A stretch of DNA of 64,000 nucleotides from Undaria pinnatifida (lineage: Eukaryota > Sar > Phaeophyceae > Laminariales > Alariaceae), in assembly GCA_012845835.1 (NCBI GenBank), contig JABAKD010000021.1, positions 14,386,978-14,450,977 on the forward strand, read 5' to 3'. The notes beneath the pieces were generated by a model. It had not been told where the DNA came from, did no database searches, and worked only from the letters and a program-made list of their open reading frames with translations. Shown here in pieces: positions 10,461 through 20,306 of this stretch (position 1 is the stretch's first letter; the number at the start of each line of letters is the position of its first letter). The translations under genes were made by a program, and so were the position numbers.

Positions 10461-11280
10461 TCACTTTGAAGCTGGAAAAATGATAAGGCGAGTATTTGCA
10501 ATCACGAGGTTGTAGTCCGCCTCGGCGTTCTTCCTGGGTGAAGTCCGCACAGTGCCATTATGTACCAATCGTGTATCCACTTGCCGTGTCAGTATGTAGT
10601 CAAGTCTGTACTGGGCCTGTCCTCGGGTAGGACTCTGAAACGTATACGATATACCACGAGCAGGTGTAGCATAGTACATGTTGAGGAGGGCGAGTTTGTT
10701 ATCAGTTGCGTGAGCCAATAGTCGCTCTCCGTTGTCGTTCAGCTCGTCACGTCCGTATGCACCCAGTACCTTGCTGTCGGTCCACTCGATCCCTCTCACG
10801 CCTGTACGAGCATTTGCGTCCATCAGAACAAGGACGTGGTCCCTACTGGGTACCTCCTTGACCATCTCGTCAAGTGAAATCCAAAAGTAATCCTTTCGCT
10901 CGTGCTCTTCTCGAGAGTAGGAGCATAGCGTACAATAAAGACACACCTTTAGATTTCCGTTTGAGTTGGATGCGAACCTTCATCAATCTAGCACTGATGC
11001 ACTCAACCGCGACGTTGCACTTATCCATCCCTGCCACGATAGACTCTCTAACAGCTAAGCCTACCGAGTGGTTTCCCTTCTCTTCGTACTTTCCTCCGTC
11101 TGCTCCGGAGCAAAACACAGCATACCCCGCCGCCATGAAAGCACTTTCTCCATTGCGCCTCAGCTCCTGCAATCCTATGACATCACAACCTGCGTCTTCG
11201 CAAGTCTTCAGTATCACCTCGGCGTGGCCTATGCCGTTCGTTCCCTTGAAAGCAAGTGCTCGAACGCTGTACGTACCCAC
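10461..11280 (-). pseudogene. LINE AP-like endonuclease domain, frameshifted
   Basis: The domain belongs to the exonuclease-endonuclease-phosphatase fold that nicks target DNA for LINE integration. Visible landmarks in order are: TYSVRALAFKG (N-terminal strand), DVIGLQELRR (catalytic Glu), VLVLMDANARTG (the GDxNA-type Asp/Asn motif), ISYTFQSP, RLDYILT (Asp), and a C-terminal ADYNLV where SDH is expected, so the catalytic His is replaced. A frameshift lies near 10915-10950: the frame that starts at 11280 ends at 10870, and the continuing frame runs 10946-10461. A frameshift plus loss of the final His make it inactive. Similar proteins are often annotated as craniofacial development protein 2-like. 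Confidence 0.75.
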
Positions 11281-11993
11281 GACGAGTTCCCCTGCTCTCG
11301 ACCTAGCCCTTGCATCTGTGCGAATTTTGTGAGCAGCCCTCCGAAACCCGTTGCTTTTCCTCCTCTTCTTCCGAGCGTCCTATTTCCTCCGTTCCACCCG
11401 CCGTTTTCCCAGAGAGAGTATTTCCCCCCCTGCGTCTCCCTTCGCCCAGCCCGGTTTTTGCCTAAGTTCCAACGTGAAGGGGGCAGCAGTCCCGACACGC
11501 CACGTCCATCTCCTTCCCGAATTCGGTGCTTACTCACATGGGTTCGATCCTCTCTTGTCTGTTCGATACGCGCCCCACGCTTTCCGCGGCGGTGATGCGA
11601 CGCTGAGTCCGCAGGCAAGGCTGCTGCGGTAAAAACATACGCGAGGAATGTTTTCGCCTTGTCGCTGGCTGTCACCACCGGCCCGGCCATACCCAAGGGC
11701 TAGTGCAGCGCTCGAGTAAGCTCGATGCCACACACCCCCTCATGGGCTCTGGCACGTTTTGGGGAAGCCTCAGGCCCGAGCACCACCCCAGCCGGGCAGC
11801 AGCCGAGTATATATCTGACGCCGAGAAGCTCGACGTGCAGTATTCACCGGGCTCCAATGCTCGTTGGAGTATAAATAGTACATAACGCGACTCTAGAGCA
11901 TGATGGTAAACTCTTCTGCACACGTGTTTTGGTGGTAGCATGATTCAGTCATCGAACGCCGGGAAATAATCTCAGGTAGTAGGTAGCGCATAG

Positions 11994-12316
11994 CCGGTCG
12001 CCCCGGTGACGTATCAGGTTATCCTCGAACCTGGTAGAGGTTAGTTTCGTGAGTTCGAGCCCCACCGAGTGCATACCCGTATAAATTCGTTGGGACTTTT
12101 TCTTGTGCACAAATTGGCTTGCGGAAAGCGCGAGAGCGTGAGTTAGCAACACCGATGAAAAATCGACGAGCAGTGGGATTGCTGAACCCTATGCGCGAGA
12201 AAAATTGAAGGCAAGAACCGGGGGGGAGAAGGGTCGACACCTGTGACCACGGCTTGTCCAGAAGCTGGAAAGTAAACTGTGTGTAGAGAAAAAAAAAAAA
12301 AAAAAAAGAAAGAAAG
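11994..12316 (+). mobile_element. tRNA-derived SINE, copy 1
   Basis: The head starts CCGGTCGCCCCGGTGACG and carries a pol III A-box-like TGACGTATCAGG (12007-12018) and a B box GAGTTCGAGCCC (12051-12062) at tRNA-like spacing. A body of about 220 bp follows, then an A-rich tail (12288-12316). It lies in the GF repeat at a point where the copy at 30.07 kb is uninterrupted. Three further copies are at 21521-21832 (-), 58972-59290 (+) and 61020-61332 (+). Confidence 0.8.
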
Positions 12317-12790
12317 TAGACAACCTTGATGCACATTTCTGCTACAATCGAGGCGGGCTCGCAGCATGCATCATGCAACATATATTCTATCACTCTAGCT
12401 AAACCAGATAGCTCAAGTCTCCCCAACCTGGAACCAAGGTGTGGAACCAAGGGGGATGCCTGCGAGAGCAATCCCTCTGACGGTATATATATACTTCAAC
12501 GAGGACCTCTTATCATTGTAGTCGATGACATCAGAGCTTGTCTTGAAGAACACGCACATACGTGTACAGCCGTAGATCAAGTCACAGCAGCAGCTTGCAG
12601 ATCGTTTTTTTTTTGTTACTGATATTATCATAATCAACGCCTTTCAGTAAGCACAAGCCCCAACCATCACAAAAAATATCACGTAATATAGTATAGTCTT
12701 CGAGCAGAACGAATCAACCGGTCGAAGTTGATGTTGCGCCTTTTATCGCCAGACACGTCAGGAAGGGCTCCGACCATCACGTACCACAAT
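12317..12790 (+). repeat. GF repeat, right part
   Basis: This part is collinear with 29570-30065 on the opposite strand. Shared words include GAGGCGGGCTCG with GCATGCATCATGCAAC, GATCAAGTCACAGCA and ATCAACCGGTCGAAGTTGAT. No coding signal is evident. Confidence 0.7.
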
Positions 12791-12899
12791 ATATCCATCC
12801 GCTTACATGATTGCCTGACAACCTTTACCATTCCAAACGCAGTGGAATGTGCCTAACGAAGTATAGTCACCCTCGCGTTCAATAGTGGTGGCATCGCAT

Positions 12900-13480
12900 G
12901 TCCACGTGAGACAACCTTAACGAAACGCAGTAGCATATGCCTGACGAAGTGAAGTCACCCTCGCCTTCAATAGTTAGTGACATCGCATATATATGCCACC
13001 TCAACTGCTGTATTTGTAAGATGTATCTCTGTCTTAGAATTGGCGACCTCAGAGCCCCACAGCGGCACGGTAAAAATCACGGACGTGAAATCGTACATTT
13101 GAGACAATATTAAGTTGAAAAGGAAGCACAGGCAGACCTGAAAAAATTGCGATAAACCACACTGCCGACCCATCGCATACCCTCCTGAGACGACCTCTAC
13201 GAAACACAGTACCATTTACCTCACGAAGTAAAATAACCCTCGCGGTCAATAGTGATGACATCGCATATATATGACATCACATACCCACCTCGCCTAATGT
13301 ATTTGTAGGACGTATCTCTGACTCAAAATTGACGACCGCAGAGCCCCACATCGACAAGGTAAAATCATAGGCGTGAAATCGTACATTTATTTGAGACAGT
13401 AATATATTGGAAAAGGAAGCACAGGCAGATGTGCTAAAATTGCGGTAAACAACCTTACCAACCCATTACGTAGGGAATTT
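12900..13480 (+). repeat. Imperfect tandem duplication of about 290 bp
   Basis: Two units (about 12905-13190 and 13195-13480) share ATCGCATATATATG, GTATTTGTARGAYGTATCTC, CAGAGCCCCACA, GAAATCGTACATTT and AAAAGGAAGCACAGGCAGA in the same order. A shorter relative (GTATTTGGCAATACGTATCT type) recurs at 13700 and 13805. Function unknown. Confidence 0.75.
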
Positions 13481-14099
13481 CGTACATACCGTCTGCATGA
13501 TCGCCTCCCCACCTATGCCAAGCGAATATTTACTAACGAGGTAACGAAATTGAGCGCGTGTATACCAAGTATGACTAATGAGGTAACGTAATTGAGCACA
13601 TGTATACCAAGCGTTCCTTTAAAACTGACGATTCGCATCCCTCCCTCTAATGCTCAATGGCGGAGACAGCACATGGCCACATACATCACCTAGCATGCTG
13701 TATTTGGCAATACGTATCTCTTTCGTATAATTAGCGATGTCGATAATAATGGTAACTGTATGATGATGGTGACAAACAGTGCATGACCACATCACCTCGC
13801 CTGTTGCATTTGACAATACGTATCTCTTTCTTATAATTAGCGATGTCAGAAAAAAAAGTACCTACAAATATTCTATAAAATATTCTAGCTTTCGATCCAT
13901 GTATCATACAACAACAAATTATGAAGATTTATCACGATATTTACTACACTTAAAAACTGGGTTGCATGCTGCATCTAACATCAAACCTTCTAGAATAGTA
14001 AACATTACAAGCCAGATGATATCAAGGGATGTCTTATTGCTTCAATCGTCAGGTTTGTCCCCTTTGAGGAATTATAGTTTCCGCGCACATATTGAAATG

Positions 14100-15554
14100 T
14101 CCCGCCCCCCGCCCCCGCCCCCCCTCCCCTCCCCCTCCACTGACCCCTCTTGTTCATAAAAAAACCCAACCCTTTCCCCCCCCGCCCCTCCGTCCCCTGG
14201 TTTAACCCCCCCCCTCCTTCCGCCTAGTCTGTCCAAACGCCCCACTCACAATAAAAATCGGCCTGAGTAATAAACACCTATACGCAGTTGATATCACGTC
14301 ATTATCTTTCTGACCATCCATGACGTACATTTTAATTATTTCCCCCCCAACCTCCCCCCCCCCCCCCCCCCCCCCCTTCAACGCCCCCTCTTTTCCGACC
14401 ACCTGCACGATCGCCTAGACCTAGCACCACGCGTATAACAAGCTGCTACGTATCTTTGATCTCACAGCCGAAGTGTACTTGAATATTATTTGTGACCTAA
14501 ACCTCCTAAAAAATCCCCCCCCCCCCCCCCCCCCTCCCCCACCTCTTGCTGTCCCTTACTCAAACGCCCCACCAAATATCGAAATCCGCCACATTAATGA
14601 AACACTTCACGCACAGGATATCACCTCACTTTCTTTCGAGGGCCATCCATGCCGATGTGATCCCCCCCCCCCCCCCCCCCGCCTCGAACGCTCCCTTCTT
14701 CCCCATCACCCGCACCATCGCCTAGAACTAGCACCACACGTATAACAAACCCCTCAATTAAAGCCGTTCCTCCCCCCCACCCCTCCCCCCCCACCCCCAC
14801 CCCTCCCCCTCCAACGCCCCCTCTTTTCCGGCCACCTGCACGATCGCCTAGACCTAGCACCACGCGTATAACAAGCTGCTACATATCTTTGATCTCACAG
14901 CCGAAGTGTATTTGAATATTTTTTGTGACATAAACCTCCTAAAAAATCCCCCCCCCCCCCCCCCCCCCTCCTCATGCTCTCCCTTACTCAAACGCCCCAC
15001 CAAATATCGAAATCCGCCACATTAATGAAACACTTCACGCACAGGATATCACCTCATTATCTTTCGAGAGCCATCCATGCCGCTGTGTCCGCCCCCCCCC
15101 CCTCCCCCGCCTCGAACGCCCCCTTCTTCCCCATCACGCGCACCATTGCCTAGACCTAGCACCACACGTAAAACAAACCCCTCACCTAAAGCCCTCCCCC
15201 CCCCGCCCCACCCCATCCGCCCCCCCCCCCGCCCCCAACCCCCACCTTCCCCCCCAATCCATCCCAACCCTACCCCCTCGAACACTTCACCCTCTCTTTA
15301 CTCTTTGATTGTACGACTTACCCCAGGATATACATGATAAACTGATGTATTATTTCCAAAACCGTCACATTTATCCCCTCAAAATATTTGTATAGTTTCC
15401 AGGCACATTTTAAGCTGCCCCCCCCGCCCCCCCCCCTCGCCCCAACCCCCCCCCCCGCCCCCCCCCTCCGCCCCCAATAATATACTGGTGCCAAAACCGT
15501 CAGATGTATCCCCCCGAAAGGATTTATAGCTTACATGCACAAATTGCCCCCCTT

Positions 15555-15585
<31 letters not shown>

Positions 15586-15620
15586 ACACCCGCTAGTTTT
15601 TGATCAAAACCAGGCCCCCC
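14100..15620 (+). repeat. Poly-C-rich dispersed repeat block
   Basis: Many runs of 8-25 C occur on the plus strand, separated by conserved spacers such as CGCACAGGATATCACCTCA, CATCGCCTAGACCTAGCACC, AACGCCCCACCAAATATCGA and TATAGTTTCC. Units are repeated at about 14320-14760, 14760-15180 and 15180-15600. The same spacers appear at 47.5, 48.4-48.9, 57.2, 58.0-58.5, 59.3-59.8 and (reversed) 61.45-61.6 kb. Reading frames through this block are compositional artefacts. Confidence 0.8.
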
Positions 15621-15631
15621 CTTTCCCTTCA

Positions 15632-15850
15632 CAGCTGTCAGATTTTGTCCCCCTCAGAAACGGGTTTTATAGTTTCCGCGCACAGACTGACTAAAATCAT
15701 CCTGTTGACCCTGATAGCTACACTGTAGTTGTAAGGGGAGTCGCCGACCTATATCCTTAATGAGGACACACAACTTGTAATGCGCGCGATCGGAGTATCA
15801 CACACAGCTTGCAAAGATGAGTTTCGACGAAATCTTCGATCTCACAGCTG
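15632..15850 (+). mobile_element. 219-bp element B, copy 3
   Basis: Full-length copy in the opposite orientation to the 9-kb copies. It begins CAGCTGTCAGATTTTGTCC and ends GATCTCACAGCTG, and follows the C-rich block. Confidence 0.65.
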
Positions 15851-16189
15851 GAGTGTATTTTCATTTTTTATAATATTCTATATCGGTATTATTATTTATC
15901 GTAACCACACCAGATGTATGTAATTACATCATCACCACAAAAGAAATATATTGCGACTCTACAGCAGTGCGTGCATTGCGATATATTACACCACGTACCT
16001 GGCAGTACACTATCGTTTTAGCGACGTGATACTACCAGGGTAAATAGATGTGACTACAACACAAATCAGCACTCTCTCCTATTGCTGTGGGACAAATGCC
16101 TGGAGAGGGCCCTTTCACCTCTTGACCGACGGCATTTTCCAATGATGAACTTTGACTAACGGTGAACTACATAGACTATAATTTAGCGC

Positions 16190-17920
16190 GAAGCGATCGA
16201 TTCGACATCCCGAGTGTATTTCGCTCCCGCCCGCGCCTTTTCAATCCTCCCCGACCTCAATATCTCTCCCGCCGTCTACCGTCTGGACTTACGGCATCTT
16301 GTTCCGTCGCCATTTGTTTCCCGTCCCGCCGTAATGTGCACTCCCGACTTTCTTTGTCTCGCTGTCCGCCCAGTTGTTCACATTCCATCCCTACTTTCGC
16401 GCACAATTTTTCTAACCCCGCAAATTGCCTAGGTGGCAGATGTTCGCAATCTATTTCCCATGGGTTGCGTTTTTTTCCCATCATATGACTATGGATGCAA
16501 CTAGATTATTTCAACTTAGATTATTCAACTCAGACATTATTATGAAGGGGAGATTGTTCGTTTAATTTGCATGTTTTTCTTAATTTTCGCTCCCCCCGTT
16601 TTCTCGTGATTTCCTTCATAAACTTCAGCTGTGAGTCGATGAACATATGCTGAAACGTTTTTTTGAGGAACAATCAACAAAAAAAACATGCATATAGTTC
16701 GTATTTCTCAACAAAGTAAAAGGCGGCTCAAATTTGTTCGAGCCATTGACAAGTAAAACTTGGTAAAACCTTTTCTTTCCTAGCTGTTCGTTGTTGTTAT
16801 CTCCAGCGCAAGCGTTTCCGGTCGTGCCACCCAACAAGTTTGGGCCGCATTTCCCGGCCATCTCCTTATTACGTTCCCGACCGATTTCCCGGTTGTGTTC
16901 CCTACCGTTTTCTTGACCATCTATGTACACGACCGATTCTTGATTTTGTTCCCTGCCGAAATCCAGACAATGTTTGCGACAGAATTACCGAACATACACC
17001 TGACAGATTCCCGTTCGGACAAGTAAATAGCTTCCCAGCTCCCAGTCCCGCTCCCGTCTCGGCGCAAGCAAACGGGATATTTTTCCCATCACATCGCGCG
17101 GGAAGACCCGAAATGAATTCCGTCTGCGGCGGGCTAAAGGGTGTTCGTCCAGCACCGACTGGTGCCGTCGTTACCGCGCGTGTCCCCTGGTTTTTTTAGT
17201 TTGTTTCACGCGATGCTTTGTTTCACGCGTTTTGCCGACCAAGGTACCCTTTTAAAACCCTGTGGTTTTAAGCATGAAACCCGTACAAAGACGATATGTC
17301 GCCAGCCCTGCGTTGTACAAATTAGCACCAAAGACATTGAATTCTCCACATTAACTGTTGCGTCGATCGACGCCTGAGTCACATGACGACTGTGGTGCAG
17401 TTCGCAGGTTAATCGAGGAAGCTCGATACAACTGCCGTCAGTCAGTTTGACGAAGGATCCTAGATCAAAACTCATATGTCGGACGTTTCTGTTCGAAGCC
17501 CTGAACCAACACGGGCGTGGCCTCGCCTTGTGCGATGTTTATCCTAGAGTGGTTGTACCAAAGGATGCCCCTTTATGTGTGTGTTATGTCTCCTCGTACA
17601 CCCGGAGATCCTTCGAGTGTTGGCGTGGCTTGGCTGTGAGGCATGCACACCATCAGGGCCGTGGGCCACACACTCTCTCACGCACAGTTGGGTTTGCCCG
17701 TAATGGTTGTTGACTTGGGCGCGAACGCCACACCCCTCCTGACCGGAGACAACATTGATATTAGCCCTTTCTAAACCGTTCGTTCCGCGGCTACAATGAG
17801 TAGCTGCTAGCGATCAATGAACTCTGCTCATGATGTGAGTCCACGCATGAAATCTCGCGAAAAAGTCAAAGGATGATATCAGTGCATTCGGGAGGCTGGG
17901 AAAAGCTACAGAAGCACCTA
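16190..17920 (+). repeat. 1.7-kb dispersed repeat E, copy 1
   Basis: Collinear with 27385-29060 on the opposite strand. Shared landmarks in order are: CATCCCGAGTGTATTTCG, ATTTCCCATGGGTTGCG (with variants), a run of degenerate CCGACCGATTTCCCGG-type short repeats (16840-17000), a tract near CAAAGACGATATGTCGCCA, GGCGTGGCTTGGCTGTG-type sequence, and GGAAAGCTACAGAAGCACC near the end. Open frames in the two copies keep only weak similarity. No terminal repeats or known domain recognised. Confidence 0.65.
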
Positions 17921-19395
17921 TGCAAGGCAAACTATTGAACTTATATTGTATATCTGCGTCTTTTTTCTACGGCGTTTTATCCTGGACTCAACAAAAGCGT
18001 GGGCCCAGTTGGGGCTCAGGAGTACGGATAATAGCAACGTGGTTGCTATCGCTCATTGATGTAAGATATCTCCTTAAACCGTCAGCTGTGAAGGCCTATG
18101 CGTCATGCTCGTGTCCTTTAGGGACTTCGAGAATGCGGCCACTACCTGATAAATGAGAGATATTTGCGCTAACAGAAATTTTAGTCCCGTATCGGTAAGA
18201 GGGGGATGTTCTCCTCGTCACAACTAGACGTATGTCATATCGAAAAATTCTCGTCCTAATGTCCTACCATACGCTGTGCTACATTCTCGCTTATATTAAA
18301 ACATCAACAAGAGCTCAGACGAGACGGTGTTGCAGTGGGCACCAATAACACCAAAACGGACTTATAAGGACATGATAAAAAACCGTTCAAGCCCAAATAC
18401 AGTGCCAACCTCAATCCCGAAACCAGTAAAGGCGTCAGTTCAGCGTGCTGATACTGTGTTGAAAATTTTGCGCCGTGCGGTCCCTATACACATGATTTTT
18501 TGAAAATACATATCGAAGCATAACCTATGACGTTGGATGAACAAAAAATACATCCGCCCCCCAGGCCTTTTTCTAAAACGTCAATATCCATGCTGCCGTC
18601 CGTGAGCTGGACGGTTGTCGCTTCTGACCCGTAATCGCTCGTGCGTCCAAACACACGACGCTACGGCGGAATCACTGCATCTGTGCCTTTTACGTATTTC
18701 AACTTGCGGGTATCAGTCAATTCAGGGGCTATATTATTACATTCCAACCATCCTAATGCTACTTAACTGATATTAGTTGGTATGGTACGCGACACATGCT
18801 ACGACAGATGTGAAACGTTGGCTTTCTGAGGCGTATCCCCTGAGGATACTTTTGCCCCGCCCACTAACTGGATTTGGGAGAGAACAGAAAGCACAACCAG
18901 ATGAACAATTCTCTTACAAGTTCCCTAGGCATACAAAACAACCCAGAAGGGAAAGAAGGGTGAACTTTTCCGGCGGATCGAGGTATGGGGCCCCGCCATC
19001 CAGAAAGAAAAAAGCCAAAAAACGCTTCCTCATATATAGCACGCGTAGAATATCGTCGGTGACGTGGGCAGTAACGTAGATGGTGAAGAGCCCAGACGCG
19101 AAACATTCCACGGCATGATGATGGAAGGGGTGGGGTTCATCGGCCATCTGACGTATGCTGCCATGACAAACTCCATCTTCTTCCTTGCAGCAGTCGAGTC
19201 TTCCGGACTACACACTTTCCCACGCATTTATGCCATTGCCGCAACCACATCCCCACGCCTTATAGCAGAGCGTGTATACCCAAAACACGGCGAACGACAA
19301 ACAGCAGGGTGCTGCAAACATTGCATTCAGTGCCGCATTGCGTAGATGTGTGCGGACACAGATTCACGATGACAGTGACGTTAGGTGGGGTTGTC
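17921..19395. other. 3' flank of the LRR-EGF gene, no recognisable feature
   Basis: This lies downstream of the LRR-EGF gene stop on the minus strand and should contain its 3'UTR. I could not identify a poly(A) signal with confidence. The open frame at 18777-19079 is basic and short and matches nothing known. Confidence 0.45.
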
Positions 19396-20306
19396 CTATT
19401 TGTTGGTTGCAAGGGCAAAGTCGGTGCTGAGGGCGCTTGACACGCGGTAGTCTTCGACAGTTCCACGGATCGCCCCATACCCTTGCATGATCTTGCGTCC
19501 GTCCTTGTCCAGCACCGGGCGGGCCGTCTCACCCAGAATGCCAGTGAGCGATTCGCTGTCCAGAGACAGACCGTCCAGACCTACGTCCATCTGCCAGAAC
19601 TCCAAGTCGGGTAGGACACGACCATCCCAGTCAAGTTCCCCATTGCCTTGGAAGTTGGTGCCGACGTTAAGGCGCACCGTGACAGAAGAAGTCACGATTT
19701 TGAACACGGAATAGATGGACTGCACGTCGGCGAGGTGGTTCTGCGCGACGTACTGCGCGCACCAATCGGGGGCGGCCATGTGGGCGAAACGCAGGATCCA
19801 GTCCTCGAAGCTTTCCTCCACAACCAATTCGCGCTGGCCCTGCAGCATCTCGCCGTACATGCGAGCCCATATCTTGTCTCCTCCGAACTGCCGACACTCC
19901 ACCGGTAGATTGGACGCCGACACGGTAATGCCGTCTGTCACGTGTTGGTCTCTGGAGAACCGAAGCAAATCGTCTACCTCCTCGCCGTCGACCACAGCCC
20001 GGAGTCCGCCGTTGGAAAGACAGGGGGACATGTCGGAGGGGCAGCCGTCGGTGTTGACATCGTACGGGTTCGTCACTTCGATAACCAGCGAATGACCCTG
20101 TGACATGACGCTAACGCCTGTAATGAGCTGGCGGTCGGGAAACTCATCGGGTAGAGGAGCGTTGAGCCGGACGTTGACGTTGATGCTGTCGGTGTCATCG
20201 GAAACCATGCAGTACCAGCTGTTGTCGATACCGGACCAATCAATCTGCTGGCCACGGAGGCCTTGCATGTGTGGGTCACCGCATATGCTGGTCCCTGGGT
20301 CGCACG
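19396..20306 (-). CDS. Last exon: GDPH-led Root_cap/LEA-like domain
   Basis: The exon is 911 nt with acceptor CTATGCAG at 20307 and a TAG stop at 19396-19398. It opens with ACDPGTSICGDPHMQGLRGQ then IDWSG, recalling the GDPHF..DG..FDFxG start of plant Root_cap proteins and of vWF-D-type modules. Next come WYCMVSDD, NVNVRL and LVIEVTNPYD. The C-terminal third carries GILGETARP, then a GTVEDYRVSSALSTDF segment, matching the GILGxTYRP...F.xSSLLSxDC signature of the plant Root_cap family. The whole exon has coding character across about 300 codons with no stop. The plant family is extracellular and poorly understood. Domain identity is strong by motif; function here is unknown. Confidence 0.85.

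Larger units (their letters stand above)
10323..11790 (-). mobile_element. LINE family A, endonuclease-only internal-deletion copy
   Basis: Reading the minus strand, this copy has about 500 bp of 5' sequence, an AP-endonuclease region (11280-10461), then immediately the family-A 3' terminus and CAA tail. The reverse transcriptase and the long 3'UTR are missing. The tail sequence is shared with the 3' ends at 9.1, 34.1, 53.1, 54.4, 56.7 and 62.6 kb. The GF copy at 30.28 kb is uninterrupted at the equivalent point (TACAGTAGATATAAGTC), giving an empty site. The left boundary of the insertion is approximate. Confidence 0.65.
9150..12790 (+). repeat. GF repeat, copy 1, broken up by nested insertions
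   Basis: Once the insertions are removed, this block is collinear with the inverted copy at 29570-31110. Matching segments are 9140-9270 (GGTCTGC...CGGT region), 9770-10322, about 11790-11993 and 12317-12790. Copy 1 is interrupted by a pair of 219-bp elements (9285-9767), the endonuclease-only LINE copy (10323 to about 11790) and a tRNA-SINE (11994-12316); the LINE A copy abuts its left end. One segment (9913-10080) can encode CRFCRVTCEGDTTITC, also present in copy 2. What the GF repeat itself is remains unknown. Confidence 0.75.

Noticed and set aside
11870..11877. TATAAATA box as a promoter
   Set aside because: It lies in the GF repeat and is not kept in copy 2 (30.2 kb); no transcript start or ORF follows.
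11994..12070. A functional tRNA gene at the SINE heads
   Set aside because: A and B boxes are present but no cloverleaf with paired acceptor and anticodon stems could be drawn, and the same head recurs with a SINE body in four places.
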